Shown: positions 1-5,680 of the stretch, in pieces
Layout: each line of letters begins with the position of its first letter
How positions within the stretch are numbered: position 1 is the stretch's first letter
Origin: a bacterium
GTDB lineage: Bacteria > Ratteibacteria > UBA8468
Length of the DNA: 5,680 nt
Direction: 5' to 3'
Assembly: GCA_030630065.1 (NCBI GenBank)
Contig: DAOVNU010000057.1
Location: 1-5,680 of the forward strand
Notes under the pieces: generated by a model
Told to the model about the DNA's origin: nothing
Seen by the model: only the letters and a program-made list of their open reading frames with translations
Databases searched by the model: none
Position numbers and translations under genes: made by a program

Positions 1-223
1 AAGGAGTGTGAAGGATGGCAGAAGCAACCCCATAACCCAGATTGGAACACCATTCCTTCCGGAATTCAAAAAGGGTGAGGTTTTTCCCTTTTTTGCCAAC
101 CTTAAGCGCCTCTTCTATCTGAGATTGATTGAGGACTGGCTTCTGCTCTGATTTTTTAGAGCATCCGGGTAAAAAGGAGAATAAAAATATTAAGATTCCT
201 ATTGCTAAAATGACTTTTTTCAT
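1..223 (-). CDS. Putative small lipoprotein, N-terminal part (runs off left edge)
   Basis: An open frame of 74 codons starts at the ATG at 223-221 and stays open to the window edge, so the C-terminus is missing. The product has a clear lipoprotein signal: basic MKK, a hydrophobic stretch at residues 4-18 and a lipobox LPGC with the lipidated Cys at 21. Ser follows at +2, which by the E. coli rule would favour the outer membrane. The mature part begins with a polar Ser/Lys/Gln linker, then a Lys-rich segment and an aromatic stretch around residues 51-65 (LFEFRKEWCSNLGYG) with a second Cys at 59. I do not recognise the family. The gene lies 27 nt downstream of the tRNA nucleotidyltransferase stop on the same strand. 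It may be the last operon gene or have its own promoter. No Shine-Dalgarno sequence precedes it. That it is a secreted lipoprotein is fairly sure; its function is unknown. Confidence 0.75.
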   Translation of the reverse strand, partial: MKKVILAIGILIFLFSFLPGCSKKSEQKPVLNQSQIEEALKVGKKGKNLTLFEFRKEWCSNLGYGVASAILHTP

Positions 224-234
224 CTTTGTGATAT

Positions 235-240
235 TTTATA
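235..240 (-). promoter_or_regulatory. Possible -10 box for the lipoprotein gene
   Basis: On the minus strand, TATAAA (within an AT-rich TATTATAAAATAT run) lies 11 nt upstream of the lipoprotein ATG, in the 27-nt gap after the preceding gene. No convincing -35 hexamer is visible at the usual distance; the best is TTTGCT or similar inside the end of the upstream gene. The call rests on the -10-like sequence and on its spacing to the ATG, which resembles the two stronger promoters at 3599-3662. AT-rich spacers give such matches by chance, so this is weak. Confidence 0.3.
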
Positions 241-250
241 ATACAAAGGA

Positions 251-1603
251 TTAAAAAGCAAATTCTTTCAGGTATTTTTTTAAGTCCCTTTTATTGTTCT
301 TTACCTTTTCTTCGGCGACCGCTTGCTCCAATTTTTTCTTTGTTCTACCCACTGCTGGTCCGGGTCTTATTCCTAAAATTTCCATAATCTGGTGACCGTC
401 AAGAGCCAGTTTAAATTTAGCCGCCCTTCTTCTGCGGTTAATCTCTCTGGCTCTCTGCTCCAGTTCCCGGAGACGGGATTGTCCCTCTTCCACCTTTCTC
501 CTATTTTTGCTGGTAATATCAGCCATTGCCAGTAGAAGAAGACCCTGCCAGTCCTTCCCTACCTCCCGCAGAAAGCGAAAGATTGCTCTTTCCGTTACAT
601 TTTTCTTAGCCAACCAGTGGGGGTGAAGATGATATGCAATGATTTTACTAATTCTTTTGGTATCTGAAGAGGATAACTTTAAACGAAGACCAACAGGTCT
701 CATCATTTTAGCACCCAGATACGGATGTCCGTGAAATGTCCAACCCTTCCCGGGGACATATTTAGCGGTTTTTGGTTTACCGATATCATGGAAAAGGGCG
801 GCAAGCCGCAAAGTTCTGTCCTTTTTTACTTTTGCCATATTATCCAGCACGGTGAGGGTGTGAGCAAAAAGGTCCTTACATTGAATATCATTTACCTCCT
901 TAAGGGCAGAAATCTCCGGTAAGACCAAATTTAGCAATTTTAATTCATCTAATAATTTTATTCCTCTTGCCGGTGCGCTTGCATCAAGCATCAAAAGCAG
1001 TTCTTCGGCAATCCGCTCGGAACTCACAATCTTTATTCTTTCCCGATTTTCAATAATTGCTTCTTTTGTTTTTGACTCGATGTGAAATTTTAGTTTGGTC
1101 GCAAAGCGAACTGCGCGCAGCATCCTCAAAGGGTCGTCAGAGAATGTTTTTGCGGGGGAGGTGGGGGTGCGGATAATTTTTGCCTTGATGTCTTCTTTCC
1201 CGCAAAAGGGGTCGATAATGGTTTTTTCTCCCAGTTTTTGGGCAAGGCAGTTAATGGTGAAGTCCCGCCGCAAAAGGTCTTCGGATAAGGTTGCCCGGGA
1301 GACCCTTGGTTTGCGGGAATCCCGGGAATAACTTTCTTTTCTGGCGGTAGCAAATTCAACCGTTGTTTTTCCGAGTTTGAGCATTGCGGTGCCAAATCTC
1401 TGATAGGTGATGGGGGGAGGAATTTTTAAAGATTGGGTTATCTTTTTTGTTAGGAATAGAGCATCTCCATCCACCACAATGTCAATGTCATGGCAGGCCC
1501 TTTTTAATATTCTGTCTCTGAGATAACCTCCGACCAGATAGGCAGGAATTTTTTCCCGGTGAGCAACTTTGGTGATTTTACTGATGATTTCCGCTTCATT
1601 CAT
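251..1603 (-). CDS. cca: HD-domain tRNA nucleotidyltransferase (CCA-adding enzyme / poly(A) polymerase family)
   Basis: This is a class II nucleotidyltransferase that would build or repair the 3' CCA end of tRNA in the cytoplasm from CTP and ATP. The head domain shows LVGGYLRD (23-30), the metal-binding DID at 39-41, FGTA (70-73), Glu83 as a likely third acidic residue, ARKESY (87-92) and RRDFTIN (112-118). The nucleotide-template motif reads DDPLR (156-160) where EDxxR is usual, a conservative change. An HD phosphohydrolase-type domain follows, with His248, HD at 272-273 and His291/His293. The basic C-terminus ends with the family's GxxIM...GPAVG segment (403-419). Length (450 aa) is normal for HD-type CCA or PcnB-like enzymes. 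FGTA and ARKESY favour tRNA CCA addition over poly(A) polymerase, but a CC-only or A-only enzyme cannot be excluded. The start is 3 nt after the dehydrogenase stop with no clear Shine-Dalgarno sequence, suggesting translational coupling. Confidence 0.92.
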   Translation of the reverse strand: MNEAEIISKITKVAHREKIPAYLVGGYLRDRILKRACHDIDIVVDGDALFLTKKITQSLKIPPPITYQRFGTAMLKLGKTTVEFATARKESYSRDSRKPRVSRATLSEDLLRRDFTINCLAQKLGEKTIIDPFCGKEDIKAKIIRTPTSPAKTFSDDPLRMLRAVRFATKLKFHIESKTKEAIIENRERIKIVSSERIAEELLLMLDASAPARGIKLLDELKLLNLVLPEISALKEVNDIQCKDLFAHTLTVLDNMAKVKKDRTLRLAALFHDIGKPKTAKYVPGKGWTFHGHPYLGAKMMRPVGLRLKLSSSDTKRISKIIAYHLHPHWLAKKNVTERAIFRFLREVGKDWQGLLLLAMADITSKNRRKVEEGQSRLRELEQRAREINRRRRAAKFKLALDGHQIMEILGIRPGPAVGRTKKKLEQAVAEEKVKNNKRDLKKYLKEFAF

Positions 1604-1606
1604 TCT

Positions 1607-2641
1607 TTAAATTTGGATTATTGCTTTGATAACCCCGTTACGATATTCAGAGACCAGTTCAAATGCCTCGCCAATTTTTTCCAGGGGATAGTAATGGGTG
1701 ATAAGCGGTTTAAGATTAATCAGCCCTTCTTGTACCAATTTAATGGAGGTCTCGGTGTTACGTAAACTGCGGCGGACGTTCTGAATCAGAAGTTCTTTTC
1801 GCCGCATCTGGTGGGGCTCATAGGTGATGGCATCAACCTCAGGAATCCCGATAATCATCACTCTTCCTCCGAGAGCGGTAATTTTTAACGCCTGATTAAC
1901 CGTTTCCTCTTTTCCTGCCGCCTCAAAGGTAACGTCCACTCCTCTTCCCTTTGTTGCTTCCATAATTTTCTTGACGATATCTTCTTTTTCAGGATTAAAG
2001 GTATGGTGGGCGCCAATTTTTTTTGCTGCGTTAAGCCGTTCGGGAACAAGGTCGGTAGCAAAGATTAAGACAGCCCCGGCCGCTTTTGCCGCTAAAAGAG
2101 TAACCAGTCCGATTGGGCCACTCCCGAGGATAGCCACCGTTTCTCCGGGAATAAGATGGGCGAGTTTTACCGCATAGACACCGATTGCCAATGGCTCCAT
2201 CATTACTCCTTCCCCATAACTTAATTGGTCGGGAAGGGGAAAGACGTTTTCTTCCGGGATGACGATATATTCGCAAAAGGCACCATCTACCGGAGGAGTC
2301 CCTAAAAATCTAACGTCGGGGCAGATATTTTCTCTACCCTCACGGCAGACCTTACAGTCCCCGCAGGGAATTGCCGGTTCCACCACCACTCTTTGACCAA
2401 CCCGGAAACCTTTTACTCCTTTCCCCAATGCGGCCACATCGCCGGAGAGTTCGTGACCAATAATCAGGGGTTTGCTAATAACCTGCTGGGAGCCAATCCT
2501 TCCTTGCGTATAATAGTGAACGTCGGAACCGCAAATACCTACCGTTTTTACCCTGATTAAGACCTCCTTCTCCTTTGGCTCGGGTTTTGGCACCTCACGG
2601 ATTTCAAATTTTTTCTTTCTCAATAAAAATACCGCTTTCAT
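1607..2641 (-). CDS. Zinc-dependent medium-chain dehydrogenase, sorbitol/polyol dehydrogenase type
   Basis: This cytoplasmic medium-chain dehydrogenase is predicted to oxidise a polyol such as sorbitol or xylitol to a ketose with NAD+. Catalytic zinc ligands are visible: Cys37 in GICGSDVHYY, His63-Glu64 in GHE, and Glu149 in MMEPLAIGVYA. The structural zinc site is complete (Cys93, Cys96, Cys99, Cys107). The Rossmann motif GSGPIG is at 173-178, and Asp197 at the end of the second strand predicts NAD over NADP. The HYYTQGRIG segment (42-50) and VRFLGTPPVDGAFCEY (110-125) are typical of the sorbitol/xylitol dehydrogenase branch rather than simple alcohol or threonine dehydrogenases. The 344-aa length is normal. 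The ATG overlaps the kinase stop as ATGA, and a GGTGA at 2655-2651 could serve as a Shine-Dalgarno sequence 9 nt upstream. The exact substrate is uncertain; L-threonine or another polyol remains possible. Confidence 0.88.
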   Translation of the reverse strand: MKAVFLLRKKKFEIREVPKPEPKEKEVLIRVKTVGICGSDVHYYTQGRIGSQQVISKPLIIGHELSGDVAALGKGVKGFRVGQRVVVEPAIPCGDCKVCREGRENICPDVRFLGTPPVDGAFCEYIVIPEENVFPLPDQLSYGEGVMMEPLAIGVYAVKLAHLIPGETVAILGSGPIGLVTLLAAKAAGAVLIFATDLVPERLNAAKKIGAHHTFNPEKEDIVKKIMEATKGRGVDVTFEAAGKEETVNQALKITALGGRVMIIGIPEVDAITYEPHQMRRKELLIQNVRRSLRNTETSIKLVQEGLINLKPLITHYYPLEKIGEAFELVSEYRNGVIKAIIQI

Positions 2642-3588
2642 TTTTTGCTTTCACCAATAATTAAAGAGGCGGCAGAGATAATGCCGGAATCGGTGCCAAG
2701 TTTTGCCGGGACAACCTTTACATCCTTTGCCAAAAGAGGAAATGCCCTTTTTTTAATCTCCTTATCTATACTATCAAAGAGGGGTTTTCCGGCTTGAGCA
2801 ATTCCACCGCCGATAATGATTATTTCGGGATTAAGGAGGTTGATTAGACCGGAGAGCATTGTTCCTAAATAGAGCCCGACCTTCTCCCAGATTTCCTTTG
2901 CCAACGAATCTCCTTTTTGATAGGCCTGGCTAATTACCCTGGGACTAATTTTTTTTAAATCTCCTTTTACGATTTCTTTAATTTTGCTTTTTCTTCCTTT
3001 TTTAATTGATTCTCTTGCTATCTGGGAGATGTAGGTTGCGCCAACATAACGTTCGATACAACCAACATTTCCGCAATTGCATTTTGGACCACCAAAACAA
3101 ATCGGGATGTGACCGATCTCAGCCGCAGAAAGTTTGCTTCCGCGAAAGAGTTTTCCGTTGAGAATCATTCCTCCGCCAAGACCGGTTCCCAGGGTAATGC
3201 AGATAATGTTTTTATAGCCCTTTCCGGCGCCATAAACGTATTCCCCGGAGGTGATGGTATTGACATCATTTTCTACGACAACCGGGAGATGAAATTTATC
3301 CTGAAAAATCTTTTTTAGAGGCAAGTTATTCCAGTCCGGTAAATTTGGCGCAGAGAATACTTTTCCATTTTTATCAACCAACCCGGGGGTGCCAATGCCA
3401 ATGCCGGAAACATTTTTCTCTCCTTTCAAGGCAAATTTAATCCCCTTCTCCATCTGGGAAAGGACAGTTCTTTTCCCCTTCTTCCCCAGGGTTAGCAGTT
3501 GTTCCTTCTTTAAGATTTTTCCTTTTTCATTCACCAGACCAACCTTAATGAAGGTTCCCCCTAAATCCAACCCAACCACTGTCTTCAT
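2638..3588 (-). CDS. ROK-family sugar kinase (glucokinase/fructokinase-like)
   Basis: This is an ATP-dependent hexose kinase of the ROK family. The N-terminal phosphate-binding motif is DLGGTFIKVG (8-17). GIGTPGLVD (64-72) and NLPDWNNLPL (82-91) are typical of the sugar site. The catalytic Asp108 lies in VENDVN (105-110). The ROK signature runs from about 132 to 160, with LGTGLGGG (133-140) and the sugar-binding Glu157 and His160 in AAEIGH. The family zinc site is intact: His160 with Cys170, Cys172 and Cys177 in CNCGNVGC. There is no N-terminal helix-turn-helix, and the 316-aa length fits a kinase rather than a NagC/XylR-type repressor. It is first in the leftward operon, behind a near-consensus promoter with no Shine-Dalgarno sequence. 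The neighbouring polyol dehydrogenase suggests a fructose-like ketose as substrate, but glucose or an N-acetyl sugar are equally compatible with the motifs. Confidence 0.92.
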   Translation of the reverse strand: MKTVVGLDLGGTFIKVGLVNEKGKILKKEQLLTLGKKGKRTVLSQMEKGIKFALKGEKNVSGIGIGTPGLVDKNGKVFSAPNLPDWNNLPLKKIFQDKFHLPVVVENDVNTITSGEYVYGAGKGYKNIICITLGTGLGGGMILNGKLFRGSKLSAAEIGHIPICFGGPKCNCGNVGCIERYVGATYISQIARESIKKGRKSKIKEIVKGDLKKISPRVISQAYQKGDSLAKEIWEKVGLYLGTMLSGLINLLNPEIIIIGGGIAQAGKPLFDSIDKEIKKRAFPLLAKDVKVVPAKLGTDSGIISAASLIIGESKK

Positions 3589-3598
3589 CGTATAGATA

Positions 3599-3627
3599 AA
3601 TATAGCATTGCTCTGTGGCTATGTCAA
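3599..3627 (-). promoter_or_regulatory. Sigma70-type promoter for the kinase-dehydrogenase-cca operon
   Basis: Read on the minus strand, a perfect TTGACA -35 box (3627-3622), a 17-nt spacer, and TATATT (3604-3599) preceded by TGC, an extended -10. This is close to the E. coli-type consensus with optimal spacing. Transcription should start about 7 nt beyond the -10, near 3593-3591, only 3-5 nt before the kinase ATG at 3588. The message would then be nearly leaderless, which fits the absence of a Shine-Dalgarno sequence. Confidence 0.75.
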
Positions 3628-3638
3628 AAAATTTGACA
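3622..3638. repeat. Perfect inverted repeat holding both -35 boxes
   Basis: TGTCAAA and TTTGACA form 7-bp arms around a 3-nt AAA centre, a perfect 17-nt palindrome. Each arm contains the TTGACA of one of the two divergent promoters, so the palindrome could arise simply from two consensus -35 boxes placed back to back. It could equally be an operator at which a dimeric regulator would block both promoters at once. No regulator gene is visible in the window. Confidence 0.7.
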
Positions 3639-3662
3639 CCTGAAAAAAGGAAATGGTAGAAT
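3633..3662 (+). promoter_or_regulatory. Sigma70-type promoter for the membrane protein gene
   Basis: TTGACA (3633-3638), an 18-nt spacer and TAGAAT (3657-3662) with TGG just before it as an extended -10. The predicted start is near 3669-3670, about 7 nt before the ATG at 3677. The short A-rich leader has no Shine-Dalgarno sequence. The layout mirrors the leftward promoter. Confidence 0.7.
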
Positions 3663-3676
3663 AAAAAAAGTAAAAA

Positions 3677-5611
3677 ATGGATTTAATCAAAAAAGAGACC
3701 GGCTTTACCCTGAGGGCATTTATTACCGGCGGCATTCTTTGTTTTTTAGTTGCCGTTGCCGCCCAGTATTGTATCAACATCGTCCATGGCTCCTACCTTG
3801 CCATTGACCATATGCCTGCGGGTGGAATATTTATCTTCTTTGTCTTTACCTTACTGATTAATACAGTTCTGCGCAAGATGGGAATTGGTTTTTCCTCCGC
3901 AGAGCAACTGCTCATCTATATCATGCTCATTGTTTGCAGTTCGGTAGTGACAATGGGTTTTGGTTCTCAAATCTTTCCGATGCTTGCCGCTCCTTTCTAT
4001 TACGCTACCCCTGAGAATAGGTGGGCGCAAATTATCCAGCCCCATATCAAACGATGGTTAGTTCCCCAGGGAGCAGAGAATATTAGAACCTTCTTTGAGG
4101 GCTTACCCAGAGGAGCATCCATCCCCTGGATGACCTGGCTCAAACCGTTATTGCTCTGGCTTCCCTTTATTTTTGCTCTTTATTTTGTAATGATTGCAAT
4201 AATGGTTATTCTGCGTAAGCAATGGGTGGAGAAGGAAAGATTAATCTTTCCTCTGGTGCGACTTCCCCTGGAGATTGTCAAGGAGGAGAAGAATAAAATC
4301 CTCGCTCCTTTTTATCGCAACAGAATAATGTGGCTTGGTTTTGCGATTCCCTTTGTTATTGGCAGTATTAATGCTTTACACCATTACTTCCACTTTGTTC
4401 CTTTAATCAATCTGGCGCAATCCATCCCTATCTTCAGGCAGACAACCGATATTGCTTTTCGCCTCAGTTTTCCGGTATTAGGACTTGCCTACTTGATTAA
4501 TCTTGACGTTGCTTTCTCTCTCTGGTTCTTTAGTATTTTTTCCACTATGTTAAAAGGCATCTTCAATATCACGGGAATAAGCAGTGCGGAGAATGTTGGT
4601 ATCTATGGCTGTGGTGGGGACCCTATCTTTAACCACCTGGGTACAGGCGCATTTTTGGTCTATGTTCTCTTCGGTCTCTGGATGGCAAGAGGTCATTTAA
4701 GGAATGTTTTCAGAAAGGCATTCAAAGGGGATAAAAAGATAGATGATTCAACCGAGATGCTTTCCTATCGGACAGCGGTAATTGGACTTATTCTTTGTAC
4801 TATCTTTATGCTCTTCTGGCTTACCTTAAGCGGCATCTCTTTCTGGCTCTCCCTCTTTTTTCTCTTTGGCGCTCTTCTCTTGTTTTTTGGTTTAACCAGG
4901 GTTGTTGCCGAGGGAGGGATACCAACATTGGTAGCACCTTCCATTTCTTCGGCTCAGGTTGTCTCTTCCGTTGGCTCTTCCAATGTTGGTGCTTCTGGTT
5001 TAACCGGTTTGGGCTTTACCTATGTCTATGCCTCAGATGTAAGGACTTTTCCGATGTGTCCGGCGGCGCATGGTTTAAAGATGTCGGAGGAAATGGGGAA
5101 AAGAAAAAGATTACTCTTTTTGGGAATGCTTCTGGCTCTTATTATTGGGGTATTTGCTTCTCAGTGGTTAATTATTAAACTTTCCTATACCTACGGAGGA
5201 GCAAATCTTAATTCCTGGTATTTTGTGGGAGGACCACAAGCACCCTGGAAATATACGGCAGATAAAATATTACACCCTGAAGGTCCTAATGGTCTCGGAT
5301 GGTTTTGTAAAGGAATTGGGGTGGCGATAATGTTTGGTCTGATGTTTATGCGCAATAGATTCCTCTGGTGGCCCTTACATCCGATTGGCTTTGCTGTTGG
5401 TTCGGTCTGGCTGATGGGCTCTCTCTGGTTTTCTATTTTTCTGGCATGGTTATTGAAAACCTTAATCTTGAGGTATGCCGGACCAAAGATATACAAAAAT
5501 AGTATTCCTTTTTTCTTGGGTTTAATCTTAGGTCAGTATACCTGTGCCGGAACATGGTTTGTTATTGATTACTTCAGCAAAATGACCGAGAATATAGTCT
5601 TCTGGATATAG
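3677..5611 (+). CDS. Large polytopic membrane protein, DUF6785/DUF6784-like, possible transporter
   Basis: A 644-residue integral membrane protein with roughly 12-14 hydrophobic helices (about 14-36, 48-66, 75-96, 155-180, 216-233, 262-290, 320-338, 364-384, 388-407, 477-500, 541-558, 570-592, 608-630). No cleavable signal peptide is evident; the N-terminus is short and cytoplasm-like. From memory, the segment SSAEQLL (73-79) through FYYATPENRW (107-116) and the motif TRVVAEGG (407-414) match the uncharacterised DUF6785/DUF6784 proteins, which look distantly like OPT-type transporters. A Ser/Gly-rich, weakly hydrophobic stretch (421-446) followed by DVRTFPMCPAAHGLK (454-468) links two helices and may form a re-entrant or substrate loop. 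The ATG is the first in frame and fits the promoter spacing. The gene is divergent from the sugar-kinase operon, so uptake of a polyol, sugar or oligosaccharide is plausible but unproven. Confidence 0.85.
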   Translation: MDLIKKETGFTLRAFITGGILCFLVAVAAQYCINIVHGSYLAIDHMPAGGIFIFFVFTLLINTVLRKMGIGFSSAEQLLIYIMLIVCSSVVTMGFGSQIFPMLAAPFYYATPENRWAQIIQPHIKRWLVPQGAENIRTFFEGLPRGASIPWMTWLKPLLLWLPFIFALYFVMIAIMVILRKQWVEKERLIFPLVRLPLEIVKEEKNKILAPFYRNRIMWLGFAIPFVIGSINALHHYFHFVPLINLAQSIPIFRQTTDIAFRLSFPVLGLAYLINLDVAFSLWFFSIFSTMLKGIFNITGISSAENVGIYGCGGDPIFNHLGTGAFLVYVLFGLWMARGHLRNVFRKAFKGDKKIDDSTEMLSYRTAVIGLILCTIFMLFWLTLSGISFWLSLFFLFGALLLFFGLTRVVAEGGIPTLVAPSISSAQVVSSVGSSNVGASGLTGLGFTYVYASDVRTFPMCPAAHGLKMSEEMGKRKRLLFLGMLLALIIGVFASQWLIIKLSYTYGGANLNSWYFVGGPQAPWKYTADKILHPEGPNGLGWFCKGIGVAIMFGLMFMRNRFLWWPLHPIGFAVGSVWLMGSLWFSIFLAWLLKTLILRYAGPKIYKNSIPFFLGLILGQYTCAGTWFVIDYFSKMTENIVFWI

Positions 5612-5623
5612 GAGGCAAGGAAG

Positions 5624-5680
5624 TTATCCTTCATCGGCACGTTTGATTTCCCCAGCGAGGAAATCTTCGCTCTCATTCCT
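5624..5680 (-). CDS. Possible C-terminal end of a converging gene (partial)
   Basis: On the minus strand a frame is open from the right edge to a TAA at 5626-5624, giving 18 residues that end in FLAGEIKRADEG. The charged, soluble character is protein-like, and the position 12 nt beyond the membrane-protein stop would make a tight convergent pair. Eighteen codons are too few to prove coding. The plus strand is also open over the same bases (reading SFIGTFDFPSEE) but has no plausible start. Family not recognised. Confidence 0.3.
   Translation of the reverse strand, partial: RNESEDFLAGEIKRADEG

Noticed and set aside
1126..1395. Open frame on the minus strand inside the tRNA nucleotidyltransferase gene
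   Set aside because: It overlaps the conserved catalytic head domain in another frame and has a Pro/Lys-rich low-complexity product; a shadow frame.
2638..3588. Possibility that the ROK protein is the transcriptional repressor of the divergent region
   Set aside because: It starts directly at the DLGGT phosphate-binding motif, has no helix-turn-helix domain, and keeps the catalytic Asp and zinc site, so it is a kinase.
4795..5178. 127-residue open frame within the membrane-protein gene on the same strand
   Set aside because: It is an out-of-frame shadow of the long hydrophobic coding region, rich in Phe, Leu, Cys and Trp, with no start signal and no recognisable motif.
5617..5631. Small hairpin AAGGA-5 nt-TCCTT as a terminator after the membrane-protein gene
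   Set aside because: The stem is only 5 bp, AT-rich and not followed by a T-run on either strand; this length of repeat is expected by chance.
5611..5645. GGAGG just after the membrane-protein stop as a ribosome site for a further plus-strand gene
   Set aside because: No ATG, GTG or TTG follows at 5-12 nt. The only nearby candidate, a TTG at 5643, is about 27 nt away and opens an unconvincing frame. The other genes here do not use strong Shine-Dalgarno sites.

Overview
The window looks like ordinary bacterial chromosome of moderate to low GC. The genes are tightly packed, and their proteins are rich in Lys, Ile and Phe. I see no mobile element, CRISPR array, tRNA or rRNA. The lipobox lipoprotein and sigma70-type promoters indicate a bacterium. 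The 644-residue membrane protein resembles a family I remember mostly from uncultured or environmental lineages (Planctomycetes, Armatimonadetes, WOR-3-like candidate phyla). I cannot place the organism more precisely, and that lineage suggestion is only a guess.

Layout. One divergent intergenic region (3589-3676) separates two transcription units. Leftward (minus strand) runs a compact set: a ROK-family sugar kinase (3588-2638), a zinc-dependent sorbitol/polyol dehydrogenase (2641-1607, overlapping the kinase by 4 nt as ATGA), an HD-domain CCA-adding-type tRNA nucleotidyltransferase (1603-251, 3 nt gap), and the start of a small lipoprotein gene (223 to the left edge, 27 nt gap, possibly with its own promoter). 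Rightward runs one large polytopic membrane protein (3677-5611). A short open frame at the right edge (5680-5624, minus strand) may be the tail of a converging gene.

How the genes may work together. A polyol dehydrogenase followed by a sugar kinase is the classical pair for turning a polyol into a ketose and then a ketose phosphate. The divergent multi-span protein would be a natural candidate for uptake of the substrate, but this is inferred from context only. The tRNA nucleotidyltransferase appears to be a housekeeping gene carried in the same transcript.

The most notable signal is the 88-nt divergent control region. Two near-consensus promoters lie back to back, and their TTGACA boxes form the two arms of one perfect 17-nt inverted repeat. 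Both have extended -10 elements, and both -10 boxes lie only 10-14 nt from the start codons. This predicts leaderless or nearly leaderless mRNAs, in line with the lack of Shine-Dalgarno sequences there. I found no strong evidence for a wholly new system.
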